DNA from: Mesostigma viride
Lineage: Eukaryota; Streptophyta; Mesostigmatophyceae; Mesostigmatales; Mesostigmataceae
Length of the DNA: 64,000 nt
Direction: 5' to 3'
NCBI GenBank assembly: GCA_009746045.1
Contig: RPFO01000156.1
Span: 1 to 64,000 of the forward strand
The notes under the pieces were generated by a model. It saw only the letters and a list, made by a program, of their open reading frames with translations, did no database searches and had not been told where the DNA came from. The position numbers and the translations under genes were made by a program. Every line of letters begins with the position of its first letter. Position 1 is the stretch's first letter. Of the stretch, positions 55,179-64,000 are shown one piece after another.

Positions 55179-56439
55179 AACACAGCTTAATTAATTAATT
55201 GATTAAAATACTTAATTTACACGTAGCAGCTTCATTGGATGGGAGCTAATCTTGAATATTGGTGCATACATTTGCATATGTGAGTTCAGATAGGCTTTCT
55301 CCAGCCGGTGCATTTGAGAATTCAGGGCTGGAGGGCCTGCTCCCCCTGGGCACCTCAATTCCTAACTTCGAATTCACTATATAGATTCCTGATTCATGAA
55401 CTATTGTCGAGCATGGACATTGATATGAAAGCCGCACTGGCCACAAAAGCATATGCACATGCAAGATGCTCGAACTAAGACCATGTCACCATGATGGACA
55501 TCACCTCGCACACATTACTTGGGCGACACGTGTAGAGTTTTTGTAGATTTTTTTGGTAGAGACGGTAGCTCTCTCATTAGACCAGTACGGTTGCGTGTTT
55601 CATTCCAAAACATGCGTCCTCCATCGTCTGAGAACCAGTATAATTAACATTACGACGACTTAGGTGGTTCATGGGGCGTACATATGCCATTGGGCAACCA
55701 TATGCATGTTACTCAACAGATACTTATGTAAATTGTCATGATGCCTCATAATCATTCCCGGCCAACTATTCGTGACGCAGTGATTCCAACTACTCATGAT
55801 TAAGGACTGGCCAGAATGTCTTACCAGTGCATAGTTGTCTCACACTCTCACTTAATCGAATTACTATAGAACCATTACCAATTATAACACCACTCATGAG
55901 CCCTTGTCATGCCACAAGCCTGCTTGGATGGAGCCCTGGGCTATGACTACTAAGCAACAGAAACTGGTATAATGTGGCAATCTGTCAAGAGACCTTCCTC
56001 AAACACGAACCAACCAGAGAGCAAAAGGCAATTGGAGATGACAGCGGCTGCCGTGGGTTGGGGGGGTCCTGTCGGCATGGGGAGGGACGGAGGGCGGCAG
56101 GCGCCCTAGGTACCGACCCTCTCCGGGTGCTCCGGCGAGCAGGCCCCTTCTGCCCTTGGCGACAAGGGAGAGGTGGGAAGCCGCGGTAATGCGTGGGAAC
56201 TCATGCGCACTTATAAAAAAACTCTTAGAAAAATGCTACAGGGCCTGGTGCCCAAGCCTGGAAAAAAATTTTCCCCTCGTGGGGACCGCTGGAAAACGGC
56301 TCCGCTGCGCCCGCCCAAAGGCGGCGGGCTCTGCTAATTTGCCTTTGCCGTTTTCCAGCGCCTGTGCGCCGGTGGGCATGGAACCCGGCAGTGAGGTCGG
56401 GGGTTGTTTTCATAAAATGAATTGTATATGTACCATAAT
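55179..56439. other. No supported gene
   Basis: The first kilobase is AT-rich. About 55,970-56,400 is GC-rich, with short frames and a complementary pair around AAAACGGC and GCCGTTTTCC (56,290-56,357). The stretch borders the 5' truncation of the LINE. Confidence 0.4.
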
Positions 56440-58021
56440 AAAGTTAGGGACCTTTTGCTGGCGTTCTGCAACCGTGTCCTGCTCTCTGACGAGCCTCCGC
56501 CTGCTGAGTGGCAGACGGCCATCCGCGTCATGCTGTACAAGAAGGGCTCTGCTGCTGATCCCGGTAACTACCGGGGTGTCTGCCTCTAGAGCGCCGCGCT
56601 GAATTAAGGTCTTGATGATTCATGCGCATGATGCTGCACAGGCTCCGCGCCGCGCTGGACCCACACCTGGGTGAGTCTCAGATGGGTTTCCGTCGTGGCC
56701 GTAACACTGTCATGGCTGTGCTTGTCGCGCGCCGGTTGATGGTGGAGGTGCGTCGCCTTCCCCCTGACAGTTTGCCGCTGGTCTTCATTTTTGTTGACTA
56801 TATCAAGGCCTTTGACACGGTTCTCTGGGACTCAGGCTCTTTGGGCCATCCTCAAGCTCTGGATAGGGTACCACCAGCGTTTATTGCTGCCATTCGCCGA
56901 CTGTATGAGGGCTCACAGGCAGTAGTGCGGACTGCGGAAGGCACCACCCCACCATTCCCCCTTCACCACGGGGTGTGGCAAGGTTGTGTCCTGTCCCCAT
57001 ACCTGATCATTATTGTCGTGGATCACGTCATGCGCCGGGCACGTGCGCACTTTACTGCTCTTAAGGGGTTCGAGCCAGGCCTGGACATCCTTATATAACG
57101 AGAAAGAGCACGGCGGGGTTAGACCTGGTTACCGCCTTGCCGACCTGATATTTATGCGGATTACACCACCCTCATCGCGAGCCCCGAGCACATTCAGACC
57201 TGGCTGGACTGTCTGGGCCTGGAGGCGCGGGCGGTGGGGTTGGAGATTAGTGTCAAAACTGAGGCGCCTGGTGATTGGGGCCTCCAGTACACCACCGCTG
57301 CCGCGCCTGCTCGACGGGGCGGAGGTCCCGTTCCGCGATCGCTTCAAGTTGTTGGGGAGTTGGCTTCCTGACACTGCAGACGATGTGGACACCCGCATCG
57401 GCCTGGCCTGGGCCAGGCTCCGTTCGCTCAACACCTACTGGCGCTCCAAGGGCCTGGGCGAGCACCGCAAGCGCATGCTCTTCAAGGTCCTCGTCCTCAC
57501 GGTGCTCACGTATGGCGCCGAGGCACGGACCATCACACCCAAACTGGCAGCTAGGCTCAACGGCACGGTTTACAGGATGCTCCGACAGGTCCTTAACGTA
57601 GGGTTTTCCGAGCGTCCGTCATCAGAGTCTTTGTATCATAGTATGCCTCGTATTTCGGACGAGATTAGGCAGCGTAGGATAGCATTTGTAGGACACCTTG
57701 CTCGCACCATGCAGCCAGGTCGACACCGCCCTTGGTCTGGCCGGCCCCCACCGGCTTGGCCAGCCAGGGCGACACATTCTGACCTGGCCTGGCCCCAAGG
57801 GCATTCCCAAAAGGGTAGGGAAACATGTCACGAACTACATCCAGATGTTGCTGGACGACCTAGTGGTCCCAGCCCAGTTTGAGCACCGCATCCACTCTCT
57901 CTCCCGTCTTTGGACTGCCATGCAGGACAAGACGCGGTGGCAGAAGATTGTCAAGGCGCACACGCCCGGCCCTGTGGGCAGGCCCCCTCCCCCCAATCTG
58001 AGGAGGCGTTTTGATGAGTAG
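56440..58021 (+). pseudogene. LINE reverse transcriptase, frameshifted
   Basis: Blocks in order: PPPAEWQTAIRVMLYKKG, DPGNYRGVCL (then a stop), GFRRGRNTVMAVLVARRL, FIFVDYIKAFDTV (first catalytic Asp), GVWQGCVLSPYLI, YADYTTLIAS (active site, second Asp replaced by Tyr; about 57,150), FKLLGSWLPDTADDVDTRI, LTVLTYGAEAR and RQRRIAFVGHLAR. These are non-LTR RT features, followed by the usual C-terminal region. At least three frame changes and one internal stop are present. The element lacks its endonuclease because of 5' truncation. Confidence 0.82.
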
Positions 58022-58178
58022 TGTAGTTAGGATTTTCTAGACTAGATAGCTTAGAGTTAGGATAGTTCGATTACGCGGCTTCCTCCACCCCACCCATCCA
58101 TCATGGAATATGTGCTACATGATCTCCCAACGGAGGCATGTTATAAATCAATTTAATTTAATTTAATTTAATTTGCCC
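56440..58178 (+). mobile_element. 5'-truncated LINE with AATTT tail
   Basis: Only the reverse transcriptase part of ORF2 and the 3' end remain. After the last coding block (stop at 58,019) comes an untranslated stretch ending in four to five TTTAA/AATTT repeats (about 58,150-58,177), a typical LINE-type simple-repeat tail. Frameshifts and stops make it inactive. Confidence 0.78.
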
Positions 58179-58272
58179 GGATACATGAGCCACGAGCCAC
58201 GAGCGGACATGGCTGACGGCGGAGCTCAGAACTTCTGCGTCTGAGCCCCAAATTCAGTCAGGCTACTTGCAT

Positions 58273-58299
58273 CAGATGCGTCTTTTTAAGACGCATCTG
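58273..58299. repeat. 12-bp hairpin upstream of the LINE ORF1
   Basis: CAGATGCGTCTT (58,273-58,284) and AAGACGCATCTG (58,288-58,299) are perfect complements with a TTT loop. It lies 35 bp before the first ATG of the ORF1 pair and may be an RNA structure in its leader. Confidence 0.75.
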
Positions 58300-58339
58300 C
58301 TAGTATAATCGGTTACGGCTGTAACGCAGTATTTTGCAA

Positions 58340-58828
58340 ATGCCACCAAAACGCAGCCTTGACAAACATTTTGAGCTGTCGTCGGCATTCCCGTCGACAG
58401 CAGCACGTGCGACATCAACTCCTGCGGACGCCAACCTTTTCGCGCTGATCGAAGCTCTCCCCCCCGGTCTGCCTCCCTCGACGCAGTGCTCTACGCCAAA
58501 TTCGTCGCCCATTCCCAAGAAAACCCGAACTTCCCATACCAAATGGGACGTCCGCCGCTTCGGCGCCGGCCAGCGGGATTTTTGCATCTTGGAAATCTTT
58601 ACGCTCACGAAGGAACAATGTGACGATGTTATCAAGTTCCTGGCCCGCCATGACGTACTTTTCCTGCCTACCCCTGGCGACAAGGTCACCAAGCCCGCCT
58701 GGGAATGGCTGCTTCAAGAACCGGAGGCGTACTTGAAGGCAGTCATCATGTGCAGCTACCTGCGCTGCGACGCCCAGGACATCACCCAGATTGGCTACGC
58801 TGGCCTCAGGAGCCTCCTGCATGCATGA
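58340..58828 (+). CDS. LINE ORF1-type N-terminal frame
   Basis: The frame opens near 58,334; an ATG at 58,340 (MPPKRSLDKHFEL) fits as a start. It has no recognised catalytic motif; a folded central part reads WDVRRFGAGQRDFCILEIF and PAWEWLLQEPEAYLKAVIM. It stops at TGA 58,826 and overlaps the next frame by 8 bp (ATGCATGA). It is probably the N-terminal part of the ORF1 protein, either separated by a one-base indel or translated as its own unit. Confidence 0.5.
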   Translation: MPPKRSLDKHFELSSAFPSTAARATSTPADANLFALIEALPPGLPPSTQCSTPNSSPIPKKTRTSHTKWDVRRFGAGQRDFCILEIFTLTKEQCDDVIKFLARHDVLFLPTPGDKVTKPAWEWLLQEPEAYLKAVIMCSYLRCDAQDITQIGYAGLRSLLHA

Positions 58829-59813
58829 GCGCAGACGGGCAGCCACAGCAGCTGCAGCATCCCCGCAGAGCAGCACCTCCCCCAGCACGGACTCCATCCG
58901 AGCTGCAGTGGCGGAGCAGCTGGCGCCAATGGCTGAGCAGCTCGCCGCCCTGAACGCGCCTGACGGCCCACTCAACACTCTCTCGGCCAAGGTCAACAAC
59001 ATTGAAGCCAGAGTCGCCCTTAACCCACTCCAGCCTCAGTTTACTGCTACGCAAGAGCGCATTGCCACCAAAGTTTCCGAGGCCACAGCCACTGTGACCA
59101 CCCGCCTTAACCAGGTGGAAGGCCGAGTCGGCCATGGCACCGTGAAACTTCAGGCAGTTGCTGCCAAGGTAGATGCCCTGGCCACGCAGGTCCCCAAGAT
59201 CGCCGAGCGAACGGCCACCATAGCCGCCCAACCTGCTGGTAGGGCTAGCGATGACCCCTCGACTCGCGCCTCCTGGGCGGACCTGCTCAAGAGCCAGGCG
59301 TCCTCTACCACGACCGCCATCACCACCAAGCTCCAGGAGCTGGAAGACACGCGCCGCGAGGCCGCTGACCGCGACCGTCGCCGCTGCCGGGTCATCCTCA
59401 GGCGCTTCGACATGCCGCCGGAGGAGACCCCAGACTCTCTTCTCGACGAGCTGAAGAAACAGCTCTTGGCGTGCATGCAGCTGCCAGGTGCGATACTGCA
59501 GGGTGCCTACCGCCTGCCCCATCCACGGGCCAAGGCTGGGCCCCCTCCAGTGGTCCTCACCTTCAGCGACATCACAGCCCGAGTTCGGTTCCTCTCTCGC
59601 CGCAAGAAGCTGGTGGACACCTCCTGGTCGCTTGACGACGACCTGACGCCAGCCCAGCAGCAGCAACGCCGCGATCAGTGGCCCGACTACATCCGCCACA
59701 AGCTAGACCAACCCCGAGAAGCCCCAAGTGTACTGGCGGGGCGGGGACCTCTATATCAACAAGAAACTGTGGAAGCCCCCCCGGGCTTCCCCGGGATAGA
59801 GCACTCCAGCTAG
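58821..59813 (+). CDS. LINE ORF1-type protein with coiled coil and RRM-like domain
   Basis: The first ATG (58,821) gives MHERRRAATAAAAS. A long heptad-like region follows (VAEQLAPMAEQLAALN, LNTLSAKVNNIEARV, TRLNQVEGRV), then a basic segment DRDRRRCRVILRRFDM that opens a fold resembling the RNA-binding domain of L1-type ORF1 proteins (VVLTFSDITARVRFLSRRKKL, DDDLTPAQQQQRRDQW). Such proteins trimerise and coat LINE RNA. No RT follows, so ORF2 was lost or the copy is fragmented. It may or may not be the same family as the adjacent truncated LINE. Confidence 0.7.
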   Translation: MHERRRAATAAAASPQSSTSPSTDSIRAAVAEQLAPMAEQLAALNAPDGPLNTLSAKVNNIEARVALNPLQPQFTATQERIATKVSEATATVTTRLNQVEGRVGHGTVKLQAVAAKVDALATQVPKIAERTATIAAQPAGRASDDPSTRASWADLLKSQASSTTTAITTKLQELEDTRREAADRDRRRCRVILRRFDMPPEETPDSLLDELKKQLLACMQLPGAILQGAYRLPHPRAKAGPPPVVLTFSDITARVRFLSRRKKLVDTSWSLDDDLTPAQQQQRRDQWPDYIRHKLDQPREAPSVLAGRGPLYQQETVEAPPGFPGIEHSS

Positions 59814-60269
59814 TTGTCTACTATGGGGGCAATCGATTATGGGATAGCTTAGGCATTACAGCACTTGAAACGATATTAGCGCACAGCGTTATAGTACCTT
59901 CAATTAGCTCTGGCACCTTGTGGCCATCAGCTTGCGCCTTAATTAGCCGACGTCTTGAGCCCACCTCACATTTGTAGCATAAGCTATGCGTCAGCCTACC
60001 TACGGTATTGCACTGGTTGTATTGCACCCACAGTGTTGCGCCCCGGCACCATGCCGTGGAGAGAGCGCTCTGCGGCCTGCCCACCTGCGGCAGTGAGAGA
60101 AGCTAGGGCGCCCTCCCTCCTTCTCGCTGTGTATATAGGGTTGAAGGTTCCTTTACTCTGTATTGGCACCCACGTGACGCAGTCACGTGCTTATTAATTA
60201 ATTAATTACTCGGGGTGCACAATTGAATTGAGCACTGGGATGCGCCCCTCTAATACTTAGGTTAATTAA
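59814..60269. other. Spacer without gene
   Basis: No motif-bearing frame is present. A near-palindrome CACGTGAC-GCA-GTCACGTG (60,171-60,189) joins two CACGTG boxes, with a TATATAG string about 40 bp upstream. ATTAATTAATTAATTA follows at about 60,191-60,208. Confidence 0.4.
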
Positions 60270-60890
60270 TGTGGCTCCGCCCTGCGTCCGCCGGGAAACC
60301 GTAGCGGCCTCACGGGGGCGGGAGGGGGGGAATCATCATGCCAACAAGAGCCCAGCATTCCAAGTGATTAAGTTCCTACCACCAGGGCTGGAAACGGCCT
60401 GGGTGGCCAGACATAAAGATGTGGGACAAGATTGGACCAAGGGGGCATGAGTGCTGGCCCCCAGCATGGTGAACTGGCCTAACTTGACAATGACTTGTAC
60501 AATGATTTTTAGGGTGTGGCTAGGCTAAACTGCCTGCAGCCACTTATTGTAATAAACTTGTTTCTCTGGTAGGAAGGCACTCTATGGACCTTAGCTTCAG
60601 CACCTATTTTTTGAGCTATCTGCTCATTTTATAGTTATGTTGCGGCGGGCTCAAAGGGGGCCGATCTGCCGCCTGTAGCGTAGCTCTACCGTACGTCACC
60701 TACACCATGTACTTAAGGTGCTTGTTGTTACATAGGACTAGAGAGAAGGGGACCGGCGTTGCGCCGATACTCGTGCCTACTGGCAACCGTGCCCACCCTT
60801 GCTTGAGGGGGGCGCGGCATGTGCTTTGTTTTTCATTTTCACACCGTACTTAGAGTGGTGTGGTGAACGTAGGGAGGCCTTCTTGCAGCT
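60270..60890 (+). repeat. Diverged copy of repeat family R1
   Basis: The blocks GCCCTGCGTCCGCCGGGAAA, GGCCCCCAGCATGGTG, AATAAACTTGTTTCTC, GGGCTCAAAGGGGGCCGA and TACTTAGAGTGGTG occur in the same order as at 33,478-34,172, with more substitutions. It ends in CAGCTCCCA, leading into the CCCA microsatellite. Confidence 0.65.
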
Positions 60891-61069
60891 CCCACCCACC
60901 CACCCACCCACCCACCCACCCACCCACCCACCCACCCACCCACCCACCCACCCACCCACCCACCCACCCACCCACCCACCCACCCACCCACCCACCCACC
61001 CACCCACCCACCCACCCACCCACCCACCCACCCACCCACCCACCCACCCACCCACCCACCCACCCACCC
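60891..61069. repeat. CCCA microsatellite, about 45 units
   Basis: A 179-bp uninterrupted run of CCCA. It continues the end of the R1 repeat, whose other copy (34,157-34,172) has only about four units. Proteins of Thr-His-Pro-Pro or Gly-Gly-Trp-Val repeats predicted across it are artefacts. Confidence 0.95.
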
Positions 61070-61392
61070 TTGCTACCAGGATTTTTTTCTTGAATTCTAT
61101 GGGATGTAAGGAGTCCGTACACTGAGTTTCAGACCGAAAATCTCGTATCTACAGTGTCTGCCACGTGTCGGATTACAACACGATGCATCGCATTCTAAAC
61201 CTACAATGTGATGTATTGCGTTGTAAAAAAAAACGGGCAATTCGGCTCTTGTACAGCAACAGGTTGTTGACCATCAGACAGATGACACAATGAATGCTTT
61301 TCATTACATGTCATGGCCGCTTGCGGCTGAACTGTACAGCAGCAGGCTGTTGACCATGAGGCAGGCTATACAATGAATGCTTTCTTTGTATG
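61070..61392. other. Probable 3' flank of the capping-enzyme gene
   Basis: Two imperfect copies of a segment with GTACAGCA-CAGG-TTGTTGACCAT and ACAATGAATGCTTT (about 61,251-61,310 and 61,331-61,385) are present. The second adjoins the stop codon, and part of a third (TTGTACAGCGGCAGG) lies inside the last exon. No other gene is seen. Confidence 0.45.
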
Positions 61393-62715
<1,323 letters not shown>

Positions 62716-64000
62716 CTGGAGATGTTGACATGGATAGCGTCAGGACAGCGAGGAGGGATGTGGGCCAACGGGATGCCGGGCAATGGGAGCGCGGCGGCAG
62801 AAATGGTATGAGAAGATTGTGGCACGAGGACGCAGGATGCGATGAGAGCACCCATGCCAAGAGAACAGGCAACCCTAAGAGAACAGGCAACACCGAGAAA
62901 AACGTGGTGCCAGAGCAACACGATGTCACTAACACACCCTGTCAGGAGAAGATGGCACCGGGTGTCAGGAGAATAGGATGCCGAGAGAGCGCATCAACGC
63001 GGAGAGAACAGGTGATGGCAGGGTGCCACAGCACCAAGTCAAGCTGGTGCCAAGGCAGCATGGCACGAGTAACAGGCAGATAAAGCCTGTGGCACATACA
63101 GCCAATGCACGATGCTGATAAAGCGCCAAGGATGCACAATGCCACAGGATTGTATGCACGCACACGTGTGCATGTGCTTTGTGTGTCCATCACACCTATG
63201 AACACACAAAGCACATGCACACGCATACACACAACACTGGGAAGACCCACAGACTTCAGGGGCGGCAGGTGGGGTGGATGAGCTGGTGACGTGCGCCCGC
63301 ACAAGCTGCAGCATCCCTAGTGCCAGTAGCAACAGCGGGTAAGTCACCAGCCAGCCCCAAAAGGACGCAGTCAGGAAAAACGGGCGGGCAAACAAACCGT
63401 TGGGGGTTCGTAGGCGGGCAGTCTTGGGGGGTTGTACGCGGCGGGCAGCGTGGGCACTAGGCCTGGCAGACAGGTTTTGGGGGTATTGCTAGGCGGGCAG
63501 TGTGGGTACTGATAGGTGGGCCGTGTGGGCATGGCAAAGCGGGTACGGATGTGTGGGCATTAGGGGGAATGGCACGATTGGCCCCCAACCACCTTGAGCA
63601 GGTGCATGGGTGGCCTGACCATGGGGGAGTATTAGTAGCCCGAAAACCCTTTCACACGTTTTGCAGGAAACTGCTTAGGAGCGTAGTAACTGCTTACGAA
63701 TGTACCAACGGGTTAGGACCATAGTACCTGCTTAATTTCTTGGAGACCCCCAAGTCTGCCTCCCATCCCTTTCCAACTTGAACATGGAACCCGTGGGCCC
63801 CCCCAACCCAACCCACCAACCATAACCGCCCCCTCCCCCTGCCTTCCTCCACCCCCACGACACCGTGTCGATTAATGTACAAATCCACCATGTCTCTTCC
63901 CCCCGCGAGCCTCAAGCTGCATTTGCCCCCCCCCCCCCCCCCCCCCCTACTCACATCGACCAAGATGAGTGAAGTATTGCGGTGAGAGATTATGCTGGGC
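62716..64000. other. Unassigned; expected to hold upstream capping-enzyme sequence
   Basis: No further exon could be joined with confidence. Features seen: degenerate repeats with GAGAACAGGCAAC (about 62,860-63,020), a perfect 21-bp inverted repeat (63,166-63,186 and 63,202-63,222, loop 15 nt), degenerate GGCGGGCAGTGTGGG units (about 63,410-63,530) and a C run of about 22 bases near 63,926. A large intron is the simplest explanation. Confidence 0.4.

Noticed and set aside
60777-61125. Gly-Gly-Trp-Val and Thr-His-Pro-Pro repeat proteins
   Set aside because: They are translations of the CCCA microsatellite with no start context or flanking domain.

Overview
The window is eukaryotic nuclear DNA, most likely from a green alga; that assignment is inference. 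It holds spliced genes with GT-AG introns, chromodomain Ty3/gypsy and Ty1/copia retrotransposons, a LINE, a foldback element and many micro- and minisatellites. No bacterial operon, CRISPR array, rRNA or free-standing tRNA gene was found.

Layout. 1-8.36 kb: no gene I can support, apart from a weak retropepsin-like relic (about 2.84-2.98 kb) and unassigned open frames (5.59-6.46 kb). 8.37-28.97 kb: a four-layer nest. An old Ty3/gypsy element (gypsy-B, pieces 8.37-10.86 and 27.99-28.97 kb) was split by gypsy-A (10,863-27,992, direct repeat CTAAC). Gypsy-A was in turn interrupted by copia-1 (18,915-24,152) and by a foldback element of nested perfect palindromes (24,282-25,236, direct repeat CCTAC). 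Removing the two inserts restores a long ORF downstream of gypsy-A pol. Gypsy-B carries a recognisable relative of that ORF. 29.07-34.38 kb: dispersed repeats and a 1.4-kb non-autonomous LTR element. 34,887-43,135: minus-strand copia-2 (direct repeat TTGCT), with domain order gag-IN-PR-RT-RH, a half copy of the foldback and a second, foreign RNase H. 45.66-51.37 kb: a host Ser/Thr protein kinase gene on the minus strand, six exons with consistent phases, with tandem repeats in at least two introns. 53.6-55.18 kb: the second copy of a dispersed repeat. 56.44-58.18 kb: a decayed LINE reverse transcriptase. 58.33-59.81 kb: a LINE ORF1-type reading-frame pair. 60.27-61.07 kb: a repeat-family copy ending in a 179-bp CCCA microsatellite. 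61.39-62.72 kb: the last two exons of a probable mRNA capping enzyme gene (minus strand), with a large TAG microsatellite in the intron.

Only the kinase and the capping-enzyme fragment look like cellular genes. About two thirds of the window is mobile or repetitive DNA. The most interesting signals are the extra 3' ORF shared by two gypsy families, the protease placed after the integrase in copia-2, the nested-palindrome foldback with tRNA-like promoter boxes, and a roughly 340-residue frame with no methionine in copia-1. The stretch 10.9-17.7 kb is full of one-base insertions and deletions and may reflect poor assembly rather than biology.
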